Source of the DNA: Ruegeria sp. THAF33
GTDB taxonomy: Bacteria; Pseudomonadota; Alphaproteobacteria; Rhodobacterales; Rhodobacteraceae
Direction: 5' to 3'
Assembly (NCBI RefSeq): GCF_009363615.1
Contig: NZ_CP045384.1
Span: forward strand, 1,796,501-1,860,500
Length of the DNA: 64,000 nt
Positions 24,705 to 34,812 of the stretch are shown here, piece after piece; the first letter of the stretch is position 1, and the number at the start of each line of letters is the position of its first letter. A program made the translations under genes and the position numbers. The notes beneath the pieces were generated by a model, which was not told where the DNA came from, made no database searches, and saw only the letters and a program-made list of their open reading frames with translations.

Positions 24705-25490
24705 TCAGGTTGGTGTTTTCCCTTCATCATTCTGCGTGATCTGCCGGTACAGATGCCAACTGGCATGTCCCAGCAACGGCAGGACCACCAGCAACCCCAG
24801 AAACCAGGGCACCATCGCCAGAAATGTCAGCACCGCGATGAAGGCACCCCAGGCCAGCATCACCGTAAAGTTCTCTGACACGTAGGTAAAGCTGGTGATC
24901 ATGGCCGTTACGAAGTCCAGCTCGCGGTCCAGCAGCAGAGGGATCGACAGAACGGTGATCATGTACAGAACGGTTGCAAAAACCGCCCCGACGGCCGTGC
25001 CGACGGCCAGCATTGTCAGGCCATTCAATGTCAGAAACACCTCAAGCGAGGTCGACACGTTGGTCATCGTCGCCAACCCCATGAACAGGGCAAAAATCAT
25101 GTGACCCAGAAAAAACCAGAAAAGAAACACGACAACTATGATCGCGCAGATCGAGGGCAATTGTCGGCGGCTTTGCTGCATCACGACCCCGAAGATCGCG
25201 CCAAAGTCGAGCGGCTCGCCTTGTTCCAGCCTGTGCGACACCTCGTACAGACCAACAGCGGCAAACGGGCCGATCAGCGGAAACCCGATGGCCGCCAGCA
25301 CCAGCCAAAAGGTTGTTCCGGTCTGAATTGTCACCCATGCCATCGCCCACCCGGACAGTACGTAAAACCCCGCAAAAATTAGGCCGAACAGCGGTGCGCG
25401 GCGAAAGTCGGCCCAGGCGCTCTGCAATGCAGTCCGCAGCATGGCAGTATCGACCGGTCGCATATCCGGAACACCAAAGGGTTTGTCCAT
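24705..25490 (-). CDS. DUF2189 membrane protein
   Basis: A 261-residue integral membrane protein of the DUF2189 family. Six or so hydrophobic segments are visible, beginning with [23 protein letters not shown] and ending with [21 protein letters not shown]. The N-terminus is cytosolic and begins at an ATG (25490) with a strong GGGAGGAGGAAG upstream; the open frame continues upstream, but that part overlaps the amidase. It is 26 nt after the amidase stop, so they form a short operon. Function is unknown. Confidence 0.8.
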   Translation of the reverse strand: MDKPFGVPDMRPVDTAMLRTALQSAWADFRRAPLFGLIFAGFYVLSGWAMAWVTIQTGTTFWLVLAAIGFPLIGPFAAVGLYEVSHRLEQGEPLDFGAIFGVVMQQSRRQLPSICAIIVVVFLFWFFLGHMIFALFMGLATMTNVSTSLEVFLTLNGLTMLAVGTAVGAVFATVLYMITVLSIPLLLDRELDFVTAMITSFTYVSENFTVMLAWGAFIAVLTFLAMVPWFLGLLVVLPLLGHASWHLYRQITQNDEGKTPT

Positions 25491-25516
25491 GTTGTCTTCC
25501 TCCTCCCTGACCGGCG

Positions 25517-26932
25517 TTATTGCATCGCCGGCCTCTTGTTCGGCCAATTGGTTTCGGCGTGGTAAGCCGCACCGACTGACAATAGTTTCCGATCCGATCC
25601 TCTGGGCCCGAACAATTGAAACCCCATTGGCAGCCCCTGCGTGCCAAACCCCGCGGGCGCAGCAAGGCATGGCAGGCCGATCAGGCCGACCGGTATCGTG
25701 ACATGCATCCATCGGTGATAGGTATCCATGGTCCGGCCCGCGATCTCTGTCGGGTAAGGCAAATCAACCGAAAACGGCCAGATCTGAGCGGACGGCAGAA
25801 CCAACGCGTCAAACTGTTCGAACAGGTTCGCCGCGCAACGGAACCATTCCGAGCGGATGACACTAGCGTGGTGCACCTCCATTGCACTCATTGCCAGACC
25901 CCGATCCAGTTCCCATTGTGCTGAATCTTTCAAATCTTCCTTTTGCGACGCCAGGGGTTCCAGCCCGGCGGCCACGCTGAACGACCGCAAGGTGATCCAG
26001 CTGGTCCAGAGTTTTTCGGCATCGAAAGGCGGGGCGACGTCCTCAACCCGCGCGCCACGTGTTTCGAACACGTCCATCGCGTCTTTGCAGATGTCAAGAA
26101 TACCGGGCTCGGTCGGAAAAGCGCCGCCCCAGTCGCCAAGCCACCCGATCCGCAGCCTTTGCAGATCTGCGGCGGTCACCGGCGACACCGGCGCACTTTC
26201 AACGGCCAGCGGCAAGCGCGGGTCCGGACCCGAGATGACATCAAGCAGAACACCCAGATCTTCGGGGCAGCGCGCCATGGGGCCCAGTGTCGACAACTGG
26301 TGCAAAAAGCTGTCCCCGACGGGATCGGAAGGCACCCTGCCCCAGCTTGGCCGAAAGCCATAAACGTTGTTCCAGGCGGCAGGGTTGCGCAAGCTGCCCA
26401 TCATGTCCGAGCCATCGGCCAGCGCAACCATGCCCGTCGCCAAGGCAACCGCCGCCCCGCCGGATGAGCCACCGCAGGTACGGTCGGCATCATAAGGGTT
26501 GCGCGTTGCCCCATAGACCGGATTGAACGTGTGCGATCCCAGCCCAAATTCCGGCGTATTGGTCTTTCCGATCAGGATGGCACCGGCTTGCCGCATCCGC
26601 GCGGCGATCAGATCGTCACTGGCTGGCACGTGGTCTTGAAAAACGGGTGATCCTTGCGACGAGACGACACCCGCCACGTTCACAAGATCCTTGACTGCGA
26701 TTGGAAGACCGTGCAGCGGGCCGGTGATCGGGCCGTCGTCACAGGCCTTCGCCTCGGCCATCAAACCATCTGAATCCCTTAATGCGACGATGGCATTCAC
26801 CTCACCATTGACCTTGGCGATGCGATCCAGCGTGGCCTGCATCACGTCCGAGGCTGAAACCTGCCGGTTGGCCAACTGTTTCAAAAGGTCTGTAGCCGAT
26901 ATCCGGGTCAGGTCCATGACGCGCCAATCCAT
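25517..26932 (-). CDS. Amidase-signature family enzyme
   Basis: A 471-residue hydrolase of the amidase-signature family (Ser-cisSer-Lys). The triad is readable: Lys81 in LPIAVKDL, Ser156 in GGSSGGAA (75 residues later) and the nucleophile Ser180 in MGSLRNPAA (24 residues later), matching spacing known from [13 protein letters not shown] variant replaces the usual DGSDTGGS. Substrate could be an aryl or alkyl amide or a carbamate; nothing fixes it. The gene follows an ATTTAAAC palindrome at 26967-26989 and precedes a DUF2189 gene. Confidence 0.88.
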   Translation of the reverse strand: MDWRVMDLTRISATDLLKQLANRQVSASDVMQATLDRIAKVNGEVNAIVALRDSDGLMAEAKACDDGPITGPLHGLPIAVKDLVNVAGVVSSQGSPVFQDHVPASDDLIAARMRQAGAILIGKTNTPEFGLGSHTFNPVYGATRNPYDADRTCGGSSGGAAVALATGMVALADGSDMMGSLRNPAAWNNVYGFRPSWGRVPSDPVGDSFLHQLSTLGPMARCPEDLGVLLDVISGPDPRLPLAVESAPVSPVTAADLQRLRIGWLGDWGGAFPTEPGILDICKDAMDVFETRGARVEDVAPPFDAEKLWTSWITLRSFSVAAGLEPLASQKEDLKDSAQWELDRGLAMSAMEVHHASVIRSEWFRCAANLFEQFDALVLPSAQIWPFSVDLPYPTEIAGRTMDTYHRWMHVTIPVGLIGLPCLAAPAGFGTQGLPMGFQLFGPRGSDRKLLSVGAAYHAETNWPNKRPAMQ

Positions 26933-26966
26933 TGTCGTTTCCGGCAGCCTAGCGGGCAGCTCGGAT

Positions 26967-26989
26967 CATTTAAACCCACTGTTTAAATG
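26967..26989. promoter_or_regulatory. Palindromic operator candidate upstream of the amidase
   Basis: A perfect 9-bp inverted repeat, CATTTAAAC and GTTTAAATG, with a 5-nt CCACT spacer, in an A+T-rich patch of otherwise GC-rich DNA. It is centred 46 nt upstream of the amidase ATG (minus strand), in the gap after the M50 gene stop. A repressor operator is the simplest reading; a terminator is less likely because no T-run follows. Confidence 0.5.
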
Positions 26990-27020
26990 TATCTTTTCAG
27001 CGTCGTCCCAGACGGCAATG

Positions 27021-27725
27021 TCAGCGCGCTGATCTGCGAAAATGCAGGTTGCTGTCAGCCCCAAGCCAGTAGCGCAAGCAAAGAACGATCGCGATGCAGC
27101 TGAGCACCAGCCAGATCCCGCCCCACAACATGGCAGAGCCACCGAATTCCTCGGCCAGCATGAATGCATCCGAACGCGCGCCAGACCGTTGGATCGTGTC
27201 ATCGAAGATGTCGAAAGGGACATAGATCATACTGGTCAATCCGATCACACGCAGCACCAGATCGCTTGCATCGGGACGCAGATACCACGCCGCAGCAATC
27301 ATCGCAGCCCCGGTTCCGATGCTGAAAACAAGGGCGAACGGGTCGCGGATATACAGCACCGCCACCAGACACATGACACCGCCAAAACCCGCCAGAACGG
27401 CGCGGTCGGCCCTTGTTCGCAAGGCAAGGATCAAAAGGGCCATGCCAAGCGCCAGTGAACCAAGATACCCGGCAGACAGGCTGAGAAAGCGATTGCCGCC
27501 CCGGCCGACGACAACGCCGCCCTGTTGTGATGAGATCGAAAAGCTCTCGACCGAGCCACCCGTCATCAGGATCGTCACCGCATGAGACAGCTCATGCAGA
27601 AAGACGACCAGTATCTTCAGTGGAACCGCAACCAGTGTATTCCAAAGCAGAAACACCAGGGCCGTGATGAGGATAAGCTGCCAATGCCCTTTCAGAACGT
27701 TCAGGAAAGGGCTGTTACGCTTCAC
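27021..27725 (-). CDS. M50-family membrane metalloprotease-like protein
   Basis: A 234-residue multi-pass protein with a HELSH motif at residues 44-48, in a hydrophobic helix (VPLKILVVFLHELSHAV), as in M50 site-2-type metalloproteases. About six helices are visible. The second conserved Asp-containing motif of S2P proteases is not obvious, so activity is uncertain; some such relatives are annotated as M50B-like. It begins 1 nt after the prfB stop and is cotranscribed with it. Confidence 0.7.
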   Translation of the reverse strand: MKRNSPFLNVLKGHWQLILITALVFLLWNTLVAVPLKILVVFLHELSHAVTILMTGGSVESFSISSQQGGVVVGRGGNRFLSLSAGYLGSLALGMALLILALRTRADRAVLAGFGGVMCLVAVLYIRDPFALVFSIGTGAAMIAAAWYLRPDASDLVLRVIGLTSMIYVPFDIFDDTIQRSGARSDAFMLAEEFGGSAMLWGGIWLVLSCIAIVLCLRYWLGADSNLHFRRSAR

Positions 27726-27726
27726 C

Positions 27727-28854
27727 TCAGATGTCGCCCTGGGCCTCGGAGCGGCTCTTGCCCGCCACGTTCAGGGCCAGTGTGGCCGCCATGAAGCCGT
27801 CCAGATCGCCGTCCAGAACACCCTTGGTATCCGAGGTCTCGTAATTGGTCCGCAGGTCTTTGACCATCTGGTAGGGCTGCAAAACATATGACCGGATCTG
27901 GTTGCCCCAGCCCGCATCCCCCTTGGCCTCGTGTGCCGCGTTGATGTCGGCGTTCCGGCGGTCCAGCTCCAGTTGATACAAGCGCGATTTCAGAGCCTTC
28001 ATGGCGATATCGCGGTTCTGGTGCTGCGACTTCTCGGACGAGGTCACGACAATCCCGGTTGGAATGTGCGTGATCCGCACGGCCGAGTCCGTGGTGTTCA
28101 CGTGCTGACCACCGGCACCCGATGACCGGTAGGTGTCGATGCGGATATCGGCGGGGTTCACCTCGATCTCGATATTGTCGTCGACCACCGGATAAACCCA
28201 GACCGAACAGAACGAGGTGTGCCGCTTGGCCGCCGAGTCAAAAGGCGAAATCCGCACCAGCCGGTGCACGCCGCTTTCGGATTTCAGCCAGCCGTAGGCG
28301 TTGTGGCCGGAAATCTTGTACGCAGCGGATTTGATCCCTGCCTCTTCACCCGGGGTTTCGGACTGAAGCTCGACCGTATAGCCTTTTTTCTCGGCCCAGC
28401 GCACATACATCCGCGCCAGCATCGAGGCCCAGTCGCAGCTTTCGGTTCCGCCCGCGCCCGAGTTGATCTCGAGGAAGGTGTCGTTGCTGTCGGCCTCACC
28501 GTCAAGCAGGGCCTCAAGCTCTTTCTTCGCGGCCTTGGCCTGAAGCGCCTTGATCGCGGCTTCGGCGTCCTGGACAACTTCTTCGTCTTCTTCCATTTCG
28601 CCCAGCTCAATCAGTTCGATATTGTCGCTGAGATCAGTTTTGATGGACTCGTAGGTCTCGATCGCGTCGACCAGCATCTGCCGCTCGCGCATCAGTTTCT
28701 GCGCCTTTTCCGGATTGTCCCACAGGTTGGGATCTTCGACACGCGCATTGAATTCCTCAAGGCGATGCGGCGCGGTCTCATAGTCCATGCGCTGCGCCAG
28801 CAGCTCCAGCGACTTTTCGATTTCCGCCACAGTGTTCTGGGTTTCGGCGCGCAT
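27727..28854 (-). CDS. prfB: Peptide chain release factor 2
   Basis: A 375-residue class I release factor that terminates translation at UGA and UAA. The catalytic GGQ lies in [20 protein letters not shown] and the stop-codon-reading SPF tripeptide in [15 protein letters not shown]. The N-terminal half is the helical domain ([19 protein letters not shown] onward). The reading frame is uninterrupted; I see no programmed +1 frameshift of the E. coli type. It is followed immediately by an M50-like gene. Confidence 0.96.
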   Translation of the reverse strand: MRAETQNTVAEIEKSLELLAQRMDYETAPHRLEEFNARVEDPNLWDNPEKAQKLMRERQMLVDAIETYESIKTDLSDNIELIELGEMEEDEEVVQDAEAAIKALQAKAAKKELEALLDGEADSNDTFLEINSGAGGTESCDWASMLARMYVRWAEKKGYTVELQSETPGEEAGIKSAAYKISGHNAYGWLKSESGVHRLVRISPFDSAAKRHTSFCSVWVYPVVDDNIEIEVNPADIRIDTYRSSGAGGQHVNTTDSAVRITHIPTGIVVTSSEKSQHQNRDIAMKALKSRLYQLELDRRNADINAAHEAKGDAGWGNQIRSYVLQPYQMVKDLRTNYETSDTKGVLDGDLDGFMAATLALNVAGKSRSEAQGDI

Positions 28855-28931
28855 GGTCTTGTCCCAACTTGCTCAATCAGGCCTGCGTGATAGCAAGAGG
28901 TGCGAGACACCACAAGACGGGCTGAGCGTGA

Positions 28932-29759
28932 ATGCCAGGCACATTCCAAGAGTTTCTGGATCGATGGGAATTGCATCAACCGGAACTGGTTGCCGAGACA
29001 GCCCAGGCGCGGGTGTGGAAGGTACAGTCGGAACACGGGCCGGCCGCCCTGAAACTCTATCGCGGACCGGATCGCGGCAACGAAGAACCCGGGACCGCGC
29101 TGTTGAAAGCCTGGCATGACCGGGGCGCGGTTCGGGTTCTCAACGAGGAACGGAATGCCGTTCTGATGGAATGGCTGGAAGGCCCGTCTTTGGGGGACAT
29201 TGCGCGGGCAGGACGTCCTGAAGACGCTGTTGCGATCCTTGCAGAAACGGCGGCGCGCCTGCATGGGAAGGCCACCGCTGACGTCGGTGGCTTGAAACCC
29301 CTGAACCAGGTGTTCGCCCCTTTGTTCGGCTGCACCTTTGCTCCGGCCTGCCCAACCCTTCTGCGCAAGGACGTGCTGTCCGCCACGAATCTGGGTCAGC
29401 ACCTGTTGATCAGCCAGCCCACGCCGGTACCCCTGCACGGGGATCTTCACCCGGACAACATTATTCTGACCCACAATGGCCCGCGGGTTTTCGATGCCAA
29501 AGGATATGCAGGAGATCCGGCCTTTGAACTGGCAAATGCACTGCGGCACCCAAAAGGCATGACCGAATTGGTGCGCGATCCCCGGCAGATCGAAACCTGC
29601 CTGTCGCTATATTCCGAAGCCATGAATATTTCAAAGAAACGGCTGACCCAATGGGCAGCCGTCAAATGCGCCTTGTCCATCTGCTGGCGATCCGACGGTG
29701 CCATCGAAAACGACTCGGAAGCCGACCTTTTGCACCTTTTTCTGGACGTGGCCGATTAG
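28932..29759 (+). CDS. Aminoglycoside/hydroxyurea-type kinase family protein
   Basis: A 275-residue phosphotransferase of the APH family close to the PF04655 (aminoglycoside/hydroxyurea resistance) group. The catalytic motif HGDLHPDNI is at about residues 168-176 and the metal-binding segment is VFDAKGYAGDPAFELAN, where Asp-Ala-Lys replaces the usual DFG-like DxD pattern as is normal in the group. An N-terminal lobe with VLMEWLEGPSLGDIAR holds the hinge. Its real substrate is likely a metabolite; resistance should not be assumed. The stop codon overlaps the convergent PBP1A stop. Confidence 0.75.
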   Translation: MPGTFQEFLDRWELHQPELVAETAQARVWKVQSEHGPAALKLYRGPDRGNEEPGTALLKAWHDRGAVRVLNEERNAVLMEWLEGPSLGDIARAGRPEDAVAILAETAARLHGKATADVGGLKPLNQVFAPLFGCTFAPACPTLLRKDVLSATNLGQHLLISQPTPVPLHGDLHPDNIILTHNGPRVFDAKGYAGDPAFELANALRHPKGMTELVRDPRQIETCLSLYSEAMNISKKRLTQWAAVKCALSICWRSDGAIENDSEADLLHLFLDVAD

Positions 29760-32245
29760 TAAAGACCGCCGGTACTCAGATCGCCTTGCGTGGCCTTGGG
29801 GCCGACCGTGATGGTTTGACCGGTGGAAGTTTGAACCTGCACACCTGCGCGCTGTGCTTCCTCGAACAAAGGCAGGTCGGAACCAATCGCAAAACCACCG
29901 TCGTAAACACGGTCGATGAACCCATCGACACCGTCGCGGAAGAACTCGGCCACGACATAGTCGCCAGTGGCGTCATCCGGCAGACGGGCGCCGCTGAAAC
30001 GGTCGATTTTGATGAAGTGGCCACCTTCTGGAACCTTGAATGGCCCACCGCCATACTTTTCGACGGCTTTTTCCATGAAGCTCTGGAACACCGGGCCACA
30101 CAAGGTACCACCATAAGCCCCCCGCCCCATCGGGCGCGGGCGGTCGTAACCGATATAGCAGCCCGCCACGATGTTCGAGGTGAAGCCGATGAACCACGCA
30201 TCCTTGGATTCGTTGGTGGTTCCGGTCTTGCCGGCCGTCGGCACCGGCAGGTTCACATAGCGCGAGGCGGTGCCGCGATCCACCACGCCTTTCATCATGG
30301 ACGTCAGCTGATAAGCCGTGATGGCATCCATGACCTGCGCGCGGTCCGTGACAAGGGTTGGGGCCTCGTCGGGCTCGAGCCAGGTCGAGTTGCAATTCAG
30401 GCATTGGCGATCATCATGACGATAGATGGTCTTGCCGAACCGGTCCTGAATACGGTCGACCAGAGTGGGTTCAACCCGCTGACCCCCGTTCGCGAACATC
30501 GCATAAGCGGCGACCATCTTGTACAGCGTCGTTTCTTCGGACCCCAGCGAGTTTGCAAGGAACGCGCCCATCCGGTCATAGACGCCAAAGCGTTCGGCGT
30601 AGCCTGCAACCACCGGCATCGTGACCTCTTGCGCCAGACGGATGGTCATCAGGTTCCGCGACTGCTCGATCCCGGTGCGCAAGGGCGTCGGCCCGTAGAA
30701 CTTGTTTGACGAGTTCTTGGGCCGCCACAAGCCCTGTGGCGTGTTCACCTCGATCGGTGCGTCCACAACGATGGTTGCCGGGCTGTATCCGCTGTCCAGC
30801 GCGGCGGCATAGACAAAGGGCTTGAAGCTGGACCCCGGCTGGCGCTGTGCCTGCGTGGCGCGGTTGAAAACGGTATCCTGATACGAGAACCCGCCCTGCA
30901 TCGCCAGAACGCGGCCCGAGTTCACATCCATCGCCACAAAGGCGCCCTGAACTTCGGGCACCTGACGGGCAGACCACTGCCCCTCTTCGCCCTCGACAAC
31001 AAGGATCACATCACCGCGTTTGAAGTTCGCCGCAAAATCACCCTGCATCCACTTGATATCGGACCGCGGAATAGTGCCATCCGCAGGGCCGTCTTCGATC
31101 CCGACGGTAAGTTGCTGATCCGAGACATTCAGAACCACGGCGGGATACCAGCGGGTCGGCAGCACCACATCGCGCGGGATTTCCAGAAGCGACAGTGCCT
31201 CGCGCCACTGTGCCTCATCCGCAAGTTTTTCTTCCGGAATCACTTCGCCGGTGCCGCGCCATTTCCCGCGCGACCGGTCATATTTTTGCAACGCCGTGCG
31301 CAGGGCCTTTGCGGCCTCGACCTGCATTTCTTCGTCCACCGACGCACGAACCGTGAAGCCGCCGGTAAAGAACTCACCTTCACCAAAGTCCTCGCTCAGT
31401 TGGCGACGGATTTCGTCGGTGAAGTAGTCACGCGGCGGCAATGCGGTGCGGAAGCTTTCGAAATCGCCGTTCTGAACCGAGCGCAGCGGCATCTCTACCT
31501 CGGACTCATAGGTCGCCTGATCGATGTAACCGTTCTGGTACATCTCACGCAGCACATAGTTTCGGCGGGCCAGCAGGCGTTCCTTTTCCCGAACCGGGTG
31601 GTAATCCGACGGCGCCTTGGGCATCGCGGCCAGCATCGCGGCTTCGTGCGGGGCAAGTTCCTGCAAGGTCTTGTTGAAATAGGTCTGCGCGGCGGCCGTC
31701 ACACCGTACGAGTTCTGACCCAGAAAGATCTCGTTCAGGTAGAGCTCAAGGATCTGCTCCTTGTCCAGGGTATCCTCGAGCCGGGTGGCCAGGATGATTT
31801 CCTTGATCTTGCGTTCCGCCCGGCGGTCGCCCGACAACAGGAAGTTCTTCATCACCTGCTGCGTAATGGTCGACGCACCGCGCACGGTACCGCCTTTGGT
31901 GCGCACCGCTTCGACACCTGCCGCGACGATGCCGCGTGGGTCATAACCCTGATGGGTATAGAAATTCTTGTCTTCCGCCGAAATAAACGCCTGCTTCACC
32001 AGATCGGGAATTTCCGCGGACGGCGTGAACAGGCGGCGTTCCTGCGCGAATTCGTCGATCAACTGGCCTTCGCCCGAATAGATCCGGCTGATCGTCGGGG
32101 GCTTGTACTGGGCCAGGGATTCGTGGCTGGGCAGGTCCCGGCCATACATCCAGAACACCGCACCGATCACCAGTGCGACCATGAAAATACCCAAGGTAAC
32201 GATACTGAAGATCGCCCCGAAAAACGAAAGAATGAACCGGATCAC
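29756..32245 (-). CDS. mrcA: Bifunctional penicillin-binding protein 1A
   Basis: An 829-residue peptidoglycan synthase with a single N-terminal membrane helix (residues 5-30), a glycosyltransferase domain (ASTITQQVMKNFLL, with the catalytic Glu in AEDKNFYTHQG), an inserted OB-like region, and a transpeptidase domain with SSFKPFVYAAAL (SxxK), then SRN and KTGTTNESKDAWFIGFT (KTG). It starts at a GTG (32245) preceded by AAAAGG. It lies downstream of a cell-wall amidase gene on the same strand, consistent with a peptidoglycan cluster. Confidence 0.95.
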   Translation of the reverse strand: MIRFILSFFGAIFSIVTLGIFMVALVIGAVFWMYGRDLPSHESLAQYKPPTISRIYSGEGQLIDEFAQERRLFTPSAEIPDLVKQAFISAEDKNFYTHQGYDPRGIVAAGVEAVRTKGGTVRGASTITQQVMKNFLLSGDRRAERKIKEIILATRLEDTLDKEQILELYLNEIFLGQNSYGVTAAAQTYFNKTLQELAPHEAAMLAAMPKAPSDYHPVREKERLLARRNYVLREMYQNGYIDQATYESEVEMPLRSVQNGDFESFRTALPPRDYFTDEIRRQLSEDFGEGEFFTGGFTVRASVDEEMQVEAAKALRTALQKYDRSRGKWRGTGEVIPEEKLADEAQWREALSLLEIPRDVVLPTRWYPAVVLNVSDQQLTVGIEDGPADGTIPRSDIKWMQGDFAANFKRGDVILVVEGEEGQWSARQVPEVQGAFVAMDVNSGRVLAMQGGFSYQDTVFNRATQAQRQPGSSFKPFVYAAALDSGYSPATIVVDAPIEVNTPQGLWRPKNSSNKFYGPTPLRTGIEQSRNLMTIRLAQEVTMPVVAGYAERFGVYDRMGAFLANSLGSEETTLYKMVAAYAMFANGGQRVEPTLVDRIQDRFGKTIYRHDDRQCLNCNSTWLEPDEAPTLVTDRAQVMDAITAYQLTSMMKGVVDRGTASRYVNLPVPTAGKTGTTNESKDAWFIGFTSNIVAGCYIGYDRPRPMGRGAYGGTLCGPVFQSFMEKAVEKYGGGPFKVPEGGHFIKIDRFSGARLPDDATGDYVVAEFFRDGVDGFIDRVYDGGFAIGSDLPLFEEAQRAGVQVQTSTGQTITVGPKATQGDLSTGGLY

Positions 32246-32339
32246 GTTACTGCCTTTTTCTCGCGGTGGTGCCTATATAGTGTTGCACCGCCCAAGGGTC
32301 AAAACACCAAGCGTATTCTAGCCGTTTTGCGTCGCAAGG

Positions 32340-33560
32340 TCACTGGCCAATCAGGGATTTGCGGATCACATCCTGCTGACGCCAGTCTTCGATCCCCTGA
32401 AAAATACCCAAGGCCATTTTCGCCCGCCATTCCGAATCCCTGAGGTTTTCTCGATCTCTGGGGCTCGACAGAAATCCAAGTTCGACCAAAACAGACGGAA
32501 TATCGGCCGCCTTGAGCACCGAGAACGAAGCGGTCCGCAGCGGTTTACGGTTCATCGGCCCGCCTTGCTGGGCCATCCCGTTGGCGATCGCGCTGGCCAA
32601 GGACCTGGTCCGCGGCATCGTTTCCTGGCGCGCCAGATCAAGTAGAACATCGGCCACCTGATCATCGGCACCATTCAGATCGATACCCGAGATCAAATCC
32701 CCCCGATCATGCCGCTCGGCCAGTTTTGAACTGGCCACATCCGAAGCATCGGCCGACAGGGTATAGACGGCAGCCCCATGGGCCTGACCTTCCGACAGGG
32801 AATCCGCATGCAGCGAAATGAACAGATCCGCGCCAGCCCGATGCGCCAGGGCAATCCGGCGCTCCAACGAGACGAACTGGTCGTCAACCCGGGTCAGGAC
32901 CACCTCATAACCTCCTGATCGCAAGAGAACTTCGCGCAGTTCGCGGGCAAAGGTCAGCATCAGGGTTTTTTCATCAACGCCGTCGATTTCGGCACCCGGA
33001 TCAATCCCGCCATGCCCCGGATCGAGCATCACGCGCAACGGCCTGTCTGCCGAGCGCGCCGATGCCTGCGGCACATCAGCCGGTTCCGGCAGGTCCCATC
33101 CCGGGTTGCGCGGCGCACCTGCGGTTGCGTTGAACGTATCAAAATCCGTGCCCTTGAGGTTGAGAGACAGCATAGCCGACCCCGAATCCTCGGCAACAGC
33201 CAACTCGGCAGTGTCTACGGCCATCGGAGCGCCCAGTTCCAACACCAGCCGCGACCAACCCGGAACATAGGCTCCGAATTGCACGCCGCTGACGCGTTCG
33301 GATTGCAGGAAATCCGTTCGGTTCAGCCCGGTCCAATCCACTTCGTTGAAGTCCAGAACCATCCGGTACGGATCCTGCAAGGTGAAGATCCGGTACGGCA
33401 CCCCCTGGCTCAGGCCGATATCCACGCGAACGCCGGTTCGTCCCACATCCGTGATGCGGCTTTGGTCGGGCTGAACGCGTGCCAGCGCACTGAAATCCTG
33501 CGCAACGGCACTGCCGCACAGCGCCCAGATCAGGGCGATGCAAATGAAGATCCTGCTCAT
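32340..33560 (-). CDS. amiC: N-acetylmuramoyl-L-alanine amidase (AmiC-like)
   Basis: A 406-residue periplasmic zinc amidase that cleaves the peptide from MurNAc at division sites. A signal peptide (residues 1-20, MSRIFICIALIWALCGSAVA) precedes an AMIN domain (about 30-130) that targets the septum. The catalytic Amidase_3 domain begins with VMLDPGHGGIDPGAEIDGVDEKTLML and holds the Zn ligands. EnvC-like activator genes are not adjacent; the M23/bactofilin pair is 20 kb away. A GAGG precedes the ATG. Confidence 0.9.
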   Translation of the reverse strand: MSRIFICIALIWALCGSAVAQDFSALARVQPDQSRITDVGRTGVRVDIGLSQGVPYRIFTLQDPYRMVLDFNEVDWTGLNRTDFLQSERVSGVQFGAYVPGWSRLVLELGAPMAVDTAELAVAEDSGSAMLSLNLKGTDFDTFNATAGAPRNPGWDLPEPADVPQASARSADRPLRVMLDPGHGGIDPGAEIDGVDEKTLMLTFARELREVLLRSGGYEVVLTRVDDQFVSLERRIALAHRAGADLFISLHADSLSEGQAHGAAVYTLSADASDVASSKLAERHDRGDLISGIDLNGADDQVADVLLDLARQETMPRTRSLASAIANGMAQQGGPMNRKPLRTASFSVLKAADIPSVLVELGFLSSPRDRENLRDSEWRAKMALGIFQGIEDWRQQDVIRKSLIGQ

Positions 33561-33626
33561 GGCCTCAAGTTTTCCCGAGATCGTTTGCCGGGCAGCCTAT
33601 ACCACAAGGGCTGATTTGTGAACGGC

Positions 33627-34790
33627 TCAGGCAGGTTCCCCGATCACCTTCCGCTCGGTCATGAAAACGCGCAACCGTTCCAGCCCGTCCTGAATGTCGG
33701 CCGTCGAACGCGCATAGGAAAAACGCAACGTCGTATGGCCGCGCTGCGGATCGAAATCCAGACCCGGCGTGACCGCGACCCCGGCCTTTTCCAGAATCTC
33801 GGCCGCAAATGCGCGGCTGTCATCGGTCAGGTCAGACACGTCGGCATATACATAGAAAGCCCCGTCCGGAGGCGCGATTTTCGTAAAGCCCGCCTTGGGC
33901 AGCCCGTCCAGCATCAGGGCGCGGTTTCGGCGGTACACGTCCAGATTGGCTTGCAGTTCGTCCTCGCAATCCATCGCGGCCAGTGCGGCAACCTGACTGG
34001 CATGCGGCGCGCAAATGAACATGTTCTGGGCTATCCGCTCGACCACGCGCACCTGATCCTCGGGCACGACCATCCAGCCCACGCGCCAACCGGTCATCGA
34101 GAAATACTTGGAAAACGAGTTGATCACATAGCACTCATCCGTCAGTTCCAGCGCGGTCACGGCCTTGGCCTCATATTCCAGACCATGATAGATTTCGTCG
34201 CTGATGAAGGATGCCCCCTGCCCGTGTGCGGCTTCGATCAGCGACCCCATGGCGGCGTGATCCAGCATCGTGCCGGTAGGATTCGCCGGAGACGCCACCA
34301 TCAGCCCCTTCAGGCCCATTCCCTGAATATCCGCTGCCACGGGTTGCAGACGGTTTTCAGGCGCAGTCGGCAGATCGACCGGCACCAATCCAAGTGCCCT
34401 GAGAATCTGGCGATAAGACGGATACCCCGGCGCACCGATTCCGACGCGATCCCCGCTGTCGAACAATGCCGTGAAAGCCAGCAGAAACCCGCCGGACGAT
34501 CCGGGCGTGATGACCACGCGCCCCGGGTTCAGGTCCACATCGTACCACTCACCATAAAGCTGCGCGACACGCTTTCGCAGCGCAGGCAAACCCAGAGACA
34601 CCGTATATCCCAACGGGCTTTGATCCATCGCCTTGGCCAGCGCCTCGGTCGCGCCCTTGGGGGCGCCGGTTCCAGGCTGGCCAACTTCCATGTGAATCAC
34701 ATGGCGACCCGCTTCTTCCGCACGGCGCGCGGCCTCCATCACGTCCATCACGATGAAGGGATCGACCCCGGACCGGGTTGAGTTTCTCAT
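33627..34790 (-). CDS. PLP-dependent aminotransferase (class I/II)
   Basis: A 387-residue fold-type I aminotransferase. The PLP-binding Lys is in VINSFSKYFSMTGWRVGW; the conserved HMEVGQPGTGAPKGA at the N-terminus and ASPANPTGTMLD in the middle are typical of the aspartate/aromatic or alanine group. I chose the ATG at 34790 because GGGAG lies at good spacing (6 nt) before it; two further in-frame ATGs lie just upstream. It is divergent from the BepA-like gene with only 22 nt between the starts. Amino acid specificity cannot be read from sequence. Confidence 0.9.
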   Translation of the reverse strand: MRNSTRSGVDPFIVMDVMEAARRAEEAGRHVIHMEVGQPGTGAPKGATEALAKAMDQSPLGYTVSLGLPALRKRVAQLYGEWYDVDLNPGRVVITPGSSGGFLLAFTALFDSGDRVGIGAPGYPSYRQILRALGLVPVDLPTAPENRLQPVAADIQGMGLKGLMVASPANPTGTMLDHAAMGSLIEAAHGQGASFISDEIYHGLEYEAKAVTALELTDECYVINSFSKYFSMTGWRVGWMVVPEDQVRVVERIAQNMFICAPHASQVAALAAMDCEDELQANLDVYRRNRALMLDGLPKAGFTKIAPPDGAFYVYADVSDLTDDSRAFAAEILEKAGVAVTPGLDFDPQRGHTTLRFSYARSTADIQDGLERLRVFMTERKVIGEPA

Positions 34791-34812
34791 GCCCATCTCC
34801 CATGTTGCAGCC

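Noticed and set aside
24687..24711. Weak hairpin (AACCTG/CAGGTT) between convergent XRE and DUF2189 genes
   Set aside because: Only 6 bp with an extended loop and weak T-run; not enough for a terminator call.
27727..28854. Possible programmed frameshift in prfB
   Set aside because: The frame is continuous over the whole gene with no internal TGA after the first 25 codons, as is normal in many alphaproteobacteria.
28932..29759. Antibiotic-resistance gene
   Set aside because: The fold is APH-like, but chromosomal relatives commonly phosphorylate metabolites; no mobile-element context supports acquired resistance.
31112..32443. 443-aa plus-strand open reading frame opposite PBP1A
   Set aside because: Fully antisense to a gene with clear PBP1A motifs; no domain or Shine-Dalgarno.
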